5,412 bases of DNA. It comes from an uncultured Aquimarina sp. (GTDB lineage Bacteria; Bacteroidota; Bacteroidia; Flavobacteriales; Flavobacteriaceae). The notes beneath the pieces were generated by a model. That model saw only the letters and a list, made by a program, of their open reading frames with translations. It had not been told where the DNA came from and did not search any database. This document shows, piece after piece, positions 1 to 5,412 of this stretch. Numbering within the stretch: position 1 is the first letter of the stretch; each line of letters starts with the position of its first letter. Where the stretch lies: assembly GCA_937958735.1 (NCBI GenBank), contig CALGNG010000365.1, forward strand, positions 1-5,412. Direction: 5' to 3'. A program made the translations under genes and the position numbers.

Positions 1-2046
1 GTTTATGGTTAATTTTGGATTTATAGGAATACTACCACTTACATTAACATTTCCTAGTTTAAATCTATCGGCTTTAAAGTTGTATCCAGAAGAAAAGTTA
101 AGAGAATTTAATAGTTTAATTTTTTTAGCTTCTAATTTGGTAGTATCTCTATCCGCTACCTTTGCTTCTAAGTTATTAGAAATAGAAAAGCTAAGGGAAC
201 TAGATTCATTATTACTAGGTTGTCCTACTATATTTCCTTGGAAACGGGTAAAAGATTGTATTTGGTCTTCTTCTCCTAATGTAGGGTCTCCAGGAACTAA
301 AAATTCTTCAAAAAATTGATCAAAAGCAGGAGTGTAACTATAGCCAATTTGTGGTCTTACCACGTGTCTTATAGCCTTTATTTTCGAAGTTTCTTTAAAC
401 TGTACAGTACCATAAAATGTAGTACCTATAGAGGTGGAAAGGTTGTAAGTTCTAAAAGAGTCAAACCCATTAACGGTATCGGTTACAATATCATTTTGGG
501 CTCTTTCGTCTTCCGGGTCAAACCGTTGTCTAATAGTTTTAAAAGCCCAGCTTTCGTTATAATTAGCTCCAGCAGTAGCACTAAAGTGTTTTAGTATTTT
601 AAAATTAGTACTAATTGGTATAGTGTTTACAATTCCAAATTCTGCTTCATCAAACATTCGTTGTGTTAGAAAATCACTCTCGTTAACATCTGCTCTATTT
701 CTAAAAGTAGTAGAAGGTCTAAAGTTTATATTTTGAAGAATCCCTTTTTTGGTTCCTACTTTAGGGGCAAAAGGGAATATTCTTTCTACATTCAAACTTG
801 TTGGTACACTTAAGTTTATTTGTTCTGTTTGACTATTTTGTTGAATGTTAAGGGCAGTTTGGAAATCTAAACGAGGTTTAGTGGGTAAAGTTCTAGAATA
901 AGAAACATTAGAGCTTAAAACATTGGTAAGTTGCGATCCAATATTATTTGGATTAATGGATTGTCTAAAAAATTGACTACTACCAAAGTTAACACTAGCA
1001 CTAAATCTAGAATTAGGAGTAGCTTTAGAATCTTGACTGTGGGACCACTGTATGTTGTAATTATTACTTTTACTAAATCCAGGTAGTCCACGTTCTCCGT
1101 TTAGGTTGTTTTCGAACCTAATATTTACATTTCCACTATATTTATAGCGTTTGGCATAACTAGATTCTCCCTGAAGGGAAAAACTACTATTAGTGGAGTA
1201 GTTAGCTAAAACGGTAAGGTTTACATAATCGCTAATAGCAAAATAATATCCTCCATTCTGGAAGGTAAAACCTCTAGCATCACTATCGCTAAAACTAGGG
1301 ATAATAAAACCAGAAACAGCATCTTCTGTTAAAGGGAAATAACCAAAGGGTAATCCTAATGGGGTCGGTACATCTGCTATGTACATATTAACTAAGCCTG
1401 TTATAATTTTTTTCTTTGGTATAAATTTGATTCTACGGGCATAAAAATAATATTCGGGATCGTCCAAATTTTTAGAAGTAGTAAATTTTACATTTTTCAT
1501 GTAAACGACAGAGTCATTTTCTCGTTTAGAAACTTCGTTTATAATATTAAATTCATTTTGATTGGTCTTCGAATTATAAATTAAAGCCTTTTTTGTATCA
1601 AAATTAAAACGGATAGTATCGGGTTCTACAATATTGGAGCCTTGCGTAAATATAGGGGTTTGGGTATAGGTTTCTGTAGTATCTACTAGCCCTTTTGCGT
1701 ATACTTCTTTTTTTGTTTGGTGTATAATTATACTTCCAGAAGAAATATCTAAATCGGTGTATTTAATTTTGGCATCGTTGTAAAGATACATCTTGTTATT
1801 ACGTCTATTTAGACGCATATAATCGGTGGCGCTGTAAGTAACATCCCCTTGTAAAAAAGGTTTTTTCTTATTAATACTATCGTTTAGGGTGGAGTCCTTC
1901 TCAATAAGGTTTATTTCCTTTTGAAGATCAATACTATCTTTGCTTATGGTTTTAGAAGATTTCTCAGAATCGACCTCCTGTGCATTTAGTACACCCAAAA
2001 ACAAGTAACAGAAAAAAAAACAGATATACCTCAAGGTGTATTGCAA
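1..2046 (-). CDS. lptD: LptD-type LPS-assembly outer-membrane protein (3' end outside window)
   Basis: One uninterrupted reverse-strand frame of 682 codons runs to the left edge without a stop, so the C-terminal part of the barrel is missing (inferred: family members are usually around 850-950 residues). LptD, with the lipoprotein LptE, inserts lipopolysaccharide into the outer leaflet of the outer membrane. Residues 1-22 form a signal peptide with a hydrophobic core rich in Phe, Tyr and Leu, ending LNA before Gln23. A charged linker follows (about 23-62). Residues 63-125 are an OstA/LptD N-terminal-like beta domain (LQGDVTYSATDYMRLN, then alternating strands). The barrel follows, with the motif VPTPLGLPFGYFPL at 226-239 and FQNGGYYFAISDY at 262-274, both typical of Bacteroidota LptD as I know it. 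The start is taken as TTG at 2046-2044. An in-frame TAA lies at 2067-2065 with no ATG or GTG in between, and the first internal Met (residue 77) would remove the signal peptide. The mature part seen here has no cysteine. The gene is divergent from the amidase gene. Confidence 0.9.
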   Translation of the reverse strand, partial: MQYTLRYICFFFCYLFLGVLNAQEVDSEKSSKTISKDSIDLQKEINLIEKDSTLNDSINKKKPFLQGDVTYSATDYMRLNRRNNKMYLYNDAKIKYTDLDISSGSIIIHQTKKEVYAKGLVDTTETYTQTPIFTQGSNIVEPDTIRFNFDTKKALIYNSKTNQNEFNIINEVSKRENDSVVYMKNVKFTTSKNLDDPEYYFYARRIKFIPKKKIITGLVNMYIADVPTPLGLPFGYFPLTEDAVSGFIIPSFSDSDARGFTFQNGGYYFAISDYVNLTVLANYSTNSSFSLQGESSYAKRYKYSGNVNIRFENNLNGERGLPGFSKSNNYNIQWSHSQDSKATPNSRFSASVNFGSSQFFRQSINPNNIGSQLTNVLSSNVSYSRTLPTKPRLDFQTALNIQQNSQTEQINLSVPTSLNVERIFPFAPKVGTKKGILQNINFRPSTTFRNRADVNESDFLTQRMFDEAEFGIVNTIPISTNFKILKHFSATAGANYNESWAFKTIRQRFDPEDERAQNDIVTDTVNGFDSFRTYNLSTSIGTTFYGTVQFKETSKIKAIRHVVRPQIGYSYTPAFDQFFEEFLVPGDPTLGEEDQIQSFTRFQGNIVGQPSNNESSSLSFSISNNLEAKVADRDTTKLEAKKIKLLNSLNFSSGYNFKADRFKLGNVNVSGSIPINPKLTIN

Positions 2047-2250
2047 AATTTTAAAAAGTATTATTTAAAATGGTTTATCCCAAATCTTACAGCGGGCTAA
2101 ATTACATTTATTTTTTAGCTTGGTATTATTGTTGCTCTAAAAAAATTAACATCTTTTTTATGCCATCGTTTAGAAACATACTAAATTGACGACCAAAACT
2201 AGGAGTTGTTACTCTTGATTTGTTTAAATTTTTAATTAGACTTTAATAAC
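2047..2250. other. Divergent intergenic region between lptD and the amidase gene
   Basis: This 204-base AT-rich spacer separates two genes pointing away from each other, so it must hold both promoters. I see no small ORF with coding character and no strong hairpin with a T-tract. On the lptD side, the reverse strand has AAGATTTG (2084-2077), one base off the Bacteroidota -7 pattern TAnnTTTG, but no TTG at the right distance upstream. I therefore do not call a promoter for lptD. Neither gene has a Shine-Dalgarno sequence; both are preceded by A/T-rich bases, as is usual in this phylum. Confidence 0.6.
2186..2217 (+). promoter_or_regulatory. Candidate -33/-7 promoter for the amidase gene
   Basis: TTG at 2186-2188 is followed after 21 bases by TACTCTTG at 2210-2217. 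This matches the Bacteroidota housekeeping pattern TTG-N(about 17-23)-TAnnTTTG at all but one base. It would place the transcript start near 2222-2225 and leave a leader of roughly 25-30 bases before the ATG at 2251. The match is by eye; in AT-rich DNA such a pattern can occur by chance. Confidence 0.35.
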
Positions 2251-3420
2251 ATGAAGCAATTTAGCTTTTTATTCCTTTTCTTAACTACTTATTTTGTGTT
2301 TGCTAACACAAATAACATTTTACAACAAAAGCCCTTTGTAGTAGTCTTGGATGCAGGGCATGGTGGACATGACCCTGGTAATAGGGGTAATGGTTTGTAT
2401 GAAAAAACAATTGCTTTAGATATTATTTTAAAAACAGGAGCTATTTTAGGAAGAAACCCTAATATAAAAGTTGTTTATACCCGTAAAACAGATGTGTTTA
2501 TAGAATTAAAAGAAAGAGGGGACATTGCTAATAGGGCAAAAGCAGATTTATTTGTATCGGTGCACTGTAATGCACATAAAGGAAATGCTTTTGGGACAGA
2601 AACTTTTGTTTTAGGGTTACACGCTAACGAAAGAAACTTTAACATTGCTAAAAAGGAAAACTCCGTTATTCTTTTGGAGGATAATTACGAAAGTAATTAT
2701 GAGGGATTTAATCCTAATTCTGCCGAATCTGTAATAGGTCTAACCTTAATGCAAGAAGAGTATTTAGAACAAAGTTTAAGTTTAGCTAGTTTTGTTCAGA
2801 ATAATTTTTCGACACAACTTAGTAGAAAAAATAGAGGAGTTAAACAAGCAGGTTTTTATGTGCTACATAGGACTTTTATGCCTAGTGTTTTAATAGAAAC
2901 TGGTTTTTTAACTAATAAAGGGGAAGGGAGTTACCTTAACTCTAATAAAGGGAAACAACAAATGGCACAATCTATATCGAAAGCTATTTTGGACTATAAA
3001 AAAAGTGTATCCGATTCTTTTGCCACAGAGCCTGCTAAAGTAATTGTTAAGCCTAATAAAATTAAATCGACTATTATTAAAAGCCCCAATACTAAAATAA
3101 TTAGTAAAGATGGTAAAGCTATTTCTATTGCTAAAAAAACAGAGGAAAAAGGAGTAGATACGGGTGTTAAATTTAGGGTTCAGTTAGCTGCATCTCAAAA
3201 GCGAATAGACCCTGTAGCTAGAAATTTTAAAGGCATAGAAAATGTAGAAATGCTAAAAATAGGTAAATATTATAAGTATTATTTGGGAATTACCAGTAAT
3301 TATAAAAAGGCTTTAAAATTAAGAAGAGAAGCTGTTAGCCATGGTTTTAAAACAAGTTTTATTGTTCCATTTAAAAACAATAATCCTGTAAAATTAACTC
3401 CCGATTTAAAAAAATATTAA
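2251..3420 (+). CDS. Exported N-acetylmuramoyl-L-alanine amidase with C-terminal SPOR-like domain
   Basis: This 389-residue protein should hydrolyse the amide bond between N-acetylmuramic acid and L-alanine of peptidoglycan in the periplasm, mainly to separate daughter cells. Residues 1-19 are a signal peptide (MKQ, then a Phe/Leu-rich core ending VFA). Residues 29-250 are an Amidase_3 domain. Predicted zinc ligands are His37 in VVLDAGHGGHDPG, Glu51 in LYEKT and His105 in FVSVHCNA. The catalytic glutamate is Glu216 in PSVLIETGFLTN. An insert at about 121-180 sits where E. coli AmiA/B/C carry an autoinhibitory helix. Residues 251-303 are a Lys/Ser/Thr-rich linker. Residues 306-373 look like a SPOR domain (FRVQLAAS ... 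YYKYYLGI ... AVSHGFKTSFIVPF), which in known cases binds denuded septal glycan. The ATG start is supported by the signal peptide directly after it. The gene is divergent from lptD and converges on xerD with overlapping stop codons. The family is certain; the AmiC-like division role is inferred. Confidence 0.93.
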   Translation: MKQFSFLFLFLTTYFVFANTNNILQQKPFVVVLDAGHGGHDPGNRGNGLYEKTIALDIILKTGAILGRNPNIKVVYTRKTDVFIELKERGDIANRAKADLFVSVHCNAHKGNAFGTETFVLGLHANERNFNIAKKENSVILLEDNYESNYEGFNPNSAESVIGLTLMQEEYLEQSLSLASFVQNNFSTQLSRKNRGVKQAGFYVLHRTFMPSVLIETGFLTNKGEGSYLNSNKGKQQMAQSISKAILDYKKSVSDSFATEPAKVIVKPNKIKSTIIKSPNTKIISKDGKAISIAKKTEEKGVDTGVKFRVQLAASQKRIDPVARNFKGIENVEMLKIGKYYKYYLGITSNYKKALKLRREAVSHGFKTSFIVPFKNNNPVKLTPDLKKY

Positions 3421-4325
3421 TTGGTTTGTTTTACTCTGGGGTGGAACATTTGTAGAGTTTGGGTTAGATGGGAGCGATCTAAATGCATGTAAATTTCTGT
3501 TGTAGTAATACTTTCATGCCCCAGCATTTGTTGTATCGCTCTTAAATCGGCACCATTTTCTAGTAAATGGGTAGCAAAAGAGTGTCTAAAAGTATGTGGG
3601 CTAATTTTTTTTTGCAAATTAGCCGTAACGGCTAATTGCTTTACTATAGTAAAAATCATGGCTCTTGTTAAAGTCCTACCTCTGCGATTTAAAAATAAGA
3701 AATTAGTAAACTCTTTTTTTACAGGTACTAAAGCTCTAGAATTATTTATATAATTAGATATTAAATTTTGAGTTTCTGTTGCAATAGGAACTAGTCTTTG
3801 TTTATTTCCTTTTCCATTAATAGAAATAAAACCTTCTTTAAAATAAAGGTCGGAAATTTGTAAAGTAGTAAGCTCACTAACACGCAAGCCACAACTGTAT
3901 AATGTTTCTATAATCGCTAAATTGCGTTCGCTTTCTTGTTTGGAGTAATCAATACAACTAATTAGTAGGTCTATATCATCGGTACTTAATGTGTCTGGAA
4001 GTTTTATACCAATTTTAGGTGTTTCTATTAAATCCATAGGGTTGTCTGCCCTATAATCTTCAAATAATAAATAATCAAAAAAACCTTTTAATCCAGAAAT
4101 TAAACGCGCTTGAGATCTTGGCTGTAAAATTTTAGAGCACTCGTATATAAACTCTTGTATGGTATTTTTTGTAATAGTAATAGGAGAGGGTGGAGATAGT
4201 AATGTACTAATATAATTGGTAAATTTTATTAAATCTAATTCGTAATTAATAATACTATTTTGGGATAAGCCACGTTCTATTTTTAAGTATTGTAAATAGT
4301 TTCTAATTAAGCTTTTCCAAGTCAT
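3417..4325 (-). CDS. xerD: Tyrosine recombinase XerD
   Basis: At 302 residues this has the standard XerC/XerD length. XerD works with a partner recombinase at the dif site near the replication terminus to resolve chromosome dimers at division, activated by FtsK. Residues 4-90 are the N-terminal SAM-like core-binding domain (YLQYLKIERGLSQNSI near the start). Residues 105-295 are the catalytic domain, with the full active site visible: Arg148 in GLRVSEL, Lys172 in GKGNKQR, His244 and Arg247 in SPHTFRHSFATHLL, His270 in LGHESI, and the nucleophile Tyr279 in TEIYMH. The start is ATG at 4325-4323 (MTWKSLIRNY). The stop is TAA at 3419-3417, inside the TTAA shared with the amidase stop. The XerD assignment over XerC or a mobile-element integrase rests on length, the core motifs and the housekeeping neighbours; no integron or phage genes are nearby. 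Many Bacteroidota carry several tyrosine recombinases, so the exact paralogue is less sure than the family. Confidence 0.9.
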   Translation of the reverse strand: MTWKSLIRNYLQYLKIERGLSQNSIINYELDLIKFTNYISTLLSPPSPITITKNTIQEFIYECSKILQPRSQARLISGLKGFFDYLLFEDYRADNPMDLIETPKIGIKLPDTLSTDDIDLLISCIDYSKQESERNLAIIETLYSCGLRVSELTTLQISDLYFKEGFISINGKGNKQRLVPIATETQNLISNYINNSRALVPVKKEFTNFLFLNRRGRTLTRAMIFTIVKQLAVTANLQKKISPHTFRHSFATHLLENGADLRAIQQMLGHESITTTEIYMHLDRSHLTQTLQMFHPRVKQTN

Positions 4326-4402
4326 AAGTTTATTTTAAAAGTAACTATTTCAATAAAAAATATTTACTTAATTTCACGATAAAATATTTATACCTCTAAA
4401 TT
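4326..4402. other. Divergent spacer between xerD and the beta-barrel gene
   Basis: These 77 very AT-rich bases separate two divergent genes and should hold both of their promoters. No good TTG/TAnnTTTG pair is visible in either direction. TACTTTTA (4342-4335, reverse strand) resembles a -7 element for xerD, but the only upstream TTG is far too close. The 10-mer AAAATATTTA occurs twice, at 4357-4366 and 4381-4390, exactly 24 bases apart start to start. Confidence 0.45.
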
Positions 4403-4981
4403 ATGAAAAAAATAGTCATTAGTTTATTATTTTGCTTAGGAGCATTAAGTTTTTCTTATGCCCAAATAAAACCATCGTTTGGTTTAAAAGCAGGTTTAAA
4501 CTTTAATAGTTTAAGCGATGCAGAATTTGAGCCTGTAGTCGATGAAGATCCTATAAATTTTGATAATAATGTGGGGTTTCATGTAGGATTAGGAGTGCAT
4601 ATACCTATTAAAAAATATGGAATATTAGCAGAAGCCTTATTTTCACAGGAAGGATCTGATGATTTTGATATCGCATACATAAATCTGCCTGTAATGTTTA
4701 CCTATAAAATTATACCAGGATTAAGGGCACAATTAGGGCCACAATTTAAAATAAAAGTAAATGTTAGTGCCGATTTTGATGGAATAGATACATCGATAGA
4801 AGAGTCTTTAGAAGATGATATCGAAGATCTTAATTTTGATGGAGTAGCTGGTTTAGAATATAAATTTCCAGTAATCGGAGTCTTTGTGCAAGCTCGATAT
4901 ACTTTTGGATTATCCGATGTCGGTGATGTTTTTGAGGAAAAACAAAAGAGTTTTCAGTTATCTGTTGGGTACCGATTCTAA
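4403..4981 (+). CDS. Small outer-membrane beta-barrel protein (PorT/OMP_b-brl-like)
   Basis: This 192-residue protein has a clear signal peptide (MKKIVISLLFCLGALSFSYA, cleavage before Gln21). The mature part, about 172 residues, is a chain of alternating amphipathic strands. It opens with FGLKAGLNFNSLSD and continues with GFHVGLGVHIPI, YGILAEALFSQEG, INLPVMFTYKI, LRAQLGPQFKIKV, GVAGLEYKF and GVFVQARYTFGL. The C-terminus is SVGYRF; a terminal Phe is the usual BAM-recognition end of outer-membrane barrels. The pattern fits the 'outer membrane beta-barrel'/PorT-like families common in Bacteroidota, probably an eight-stranded barrel. Two predicted loops are very acidic: residues 39-54, and 124-146 with 11 Asp/Glu in 23 positions. 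The specific function is unknown; no partner gene nearby points to type IX secretion. The ATG at 4403 is supported by the signal peptide. A strong terminator follows 20 bases after the stop, so this is the end of its transcription unit. Confidence 0.85.
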   Translation: MKKIVISLLFCLGALSFSYAQIKPSFGLKAGLNFNSLSDAEFEPVVDEDPINFDNNVGFHVGLGVHIPIKKYGILAEALFSQEGSDDFDIAYINLPVMFTYKIIPGLRAQLGPQFKIKVNVSADFDGIDTSIEESLEDDIEDLNFDGVAGLEYKFPVIGVFVQARYTFGLSDVGDVFEEKQKSFQLSVGYRF

Positions 4982-5001
4982 AAAAAATAAATAAATTTTT
5001 G

Positions 5002-5040
5002 AAACCGAAAGCTACATTTAGCTTTCGGTTTTTTATTTTT
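5002..5040 (+). terminator. Intrinsic terminator after the beta-barrel gene
   Basis: A perfect 13-base-pair inverted repeat has its left arm at 5002-5014 (AAACCGAAAGCTA), a four-base loop CATT at 5015-5018, and its right arm at 5019-5031 (TAGCTTTCGGTTT). It is followed by TTTATTTTT. The layout is that of a Rho-independent terminator for the gene ending at 4981. It also separates that gene from aroQ. The opposite strand has A-rich flanks (TTTTTG at 4996-5001 reads as CAAAAA in reverse), so it could also act, more weakly, against leftward transcription. Confidence 0.9.
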
Positions 5041-5041
5041 G
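5034..5041 (+). promoter_or_regulatory. Candidate -7 promoter element for aroQ
   Basis: TATTTTTG is a full match to the Bacteroidota -7 pattern TAnnTTTG and lies 21 bases before the aroQ start codon. It overlaps the T-tract of the preceding terminator. A transcript would begin near 5046-5050, giving a very short leader. No TTG lies 17-23 bases upstream (the nearest, at 4999-5001, is 32 bases away), so the -33 half is missing. A T-rich terminator tail can produce this match by chance. Confidence 0.3.
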
Positions 5042-5062
5042 AATATTATAAAATTACTCCAA

Positions 5063-5412
5063 ATGAAAATTTTAATCCTTAATGGACCTAACTTAAATTT
5101 ATTAGGTAAAAGAGAGCCTGGTATTTATGGAAATCAAACTTTTGAAGCCTTTTTTAAAACTTTACAAGAGCAGTTTTCTACTATAGAATTAAGTTATTTC
5201 CAAAGCAATCACGAAGGGGATTTGGTAACACAAATTCAGGATGCGGATGATTTATACGATGGTGTCGTTTTAAATGCAGGAGCCTATACCCATACTTCTG
5301 TAGCTATAGGAGATGCTATAAAAGCAGTAGGTGTACCAGTAGTAGAAGTACATATTTCTAACACTTTCGCAAGAGAAGCTTTTAGGCATAATTCTTATAT
5401 TTCTCCTAATGC
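5063..5412 (+). CDS. aroQ: Type II 3-dehydroquinate dehydratase (3' end outside window)
   Basis: AroQ converts 3-dehydroquinate to 3-dehydroshikimate, the third step of the shikimate pathway to aromatic amino acids, in the cytoplasm. It is usually a dodecamer. The window holds 116 complete codons plus two bases of the next; the usual length of about 140-150 residues means some 25-30 are cut off. The type II signature is complete from the start: MKILILNGPNLNLLGKREP, with Asn10, the active-site-lid Arg17 and the catalytic Tyr22 in GIYG. Also present are Asn71 in LNAGAYTHTS, His77 (catalytic partner), Glu95 and His97 in VVEVHISN, and Arg104 in AREAFRHNS. All are inferred by alignment from memory to the M. 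tuberculosis enzyme. The ATG at 5063 is followed directly by the conserved N-terminal strand, which fixes the start. A strong terminator just upstream implies that it is transcribed from its own promoter. Confidence 0.96.
   Translation, partial: MKILILNGPNLNLLGKREPGIYGNQTFEAFFKTLQEQFSTIELSYFQSNHEGDLVTQIQDADDLYDGVVLNAGAYTHTSVAIGDAIKAVGVPVVEVHISNTFAREAFRHNSYISPN

Noticed and set aside
5..594. Two forward-strand open frames (5-319 and 316-594)
   Set aside because: They lie opposite the continuous lptD frame. Their translations show no recognisable domain, and the reverse-strand reading has clear LptD character throughout, so they are shadows.
2095..2121. Imperfect inverted repeat GCTAAA ... TTTAGC in the lptD/amidase spacer
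   Set aside because: The stem is only six to seven pairs, mostly A-T, with a long loop and no T-tract or known riboswitch core. It is not distinguishable from chance in AT-rich DNA.
3388..3434. GTAAAA ... TTTTAC arms flanking the amidase/xerD stop codons, considered as a two-way terminator
   Set aside because: The arms are six A/T-rich bases with a loop of about 35 bases and no G/C clamp, far too weak to call a terminator.
3417..4325. XerD-like gene as an integrase of a mobile element
   Set aside because: It has the normal housekeeping Xer length and motifs. Neighbours are core genes, and there is no tRNA, att-like repeat, excisionase or cargo gene nearby.
1..5412. Search for a novel defence, secretion or biosynthetic system
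   Set aside because: Every long coding region belongs to a recognised core family, spacers are short, and no repeats, toxin-antitoxin pairs, CRISPR units or RNA genes are visible. The window does not support such a claim.

Overview
The window reads as a piece of ordinary chromosome from a low-GC member of the Bacteroidota, most likely family Flavobacteriaceae. The base composition is strongly AT-rich (by eye about one third GC). Gene starts lack Shine-Dalgarno sequences and have A/T-rich leaders instead. The outer-membrane proteins are of Bacteroidota type, and the two best promoter candidates resemble the Bacteroidota -33/-7 pattern (TTG ... TAnnTTTG). I do not commit to a genus.

Layout, left to right. 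(1) 1-2046, minus strand: most of an LptD-type LPS-assembly outer-membrane protein. Its C-terminus lies beyond the left edge, and its only usual start codon is TTG. (2) 2047-2250: a divergent intergenic region with a candidate promoter for the rightward gene. (3) 2251-3420, plus strand: an exported zinc-dependent N-acetylmuramoyl-L-alanine amidase with a C-terminal SPOR-like domain. (4) 3417-4325, minus strand: a XerD-type tyrosine recombinase. It converges on the amidase so closely that the two stop codons share a TTAA palindrome. (5) 4326-4402: a short divergent AT-rich spacer. (6) 4403-4981, plus strand: a small outer-membrane beta-barrel protein with very acidic loops, followed by a strong intrinsic terminator at 5002-5040. 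(7) 5063 to the right edge, plus strand: aroQ, type II 3-dehydroquinate dehydratase, missing only its last residues.

Functionally this is a housekeeping block. Three of the five genes act in the envelope: LPS insertion, septal peptidoglycan splitting, and a small barrel of unknown role. XerD resolves chromosome dimers at division, and AroQ serves the shikimate pathway. The genes are mostly separate transcription units (divergent or convergent pairs), not one operon. I found no mobile element, CRISPR array, tRNA/rRNA, prophage or defence gene, and no convincing undescribed system. The points worth a second look are the non-ATG start and cysteine-free mature part of LptD, the insert in the amidase catalytic domain, the overlapping stop codons, the terminator/promoter overlap before aroQ, and the acidic loops of the small barrel protein.
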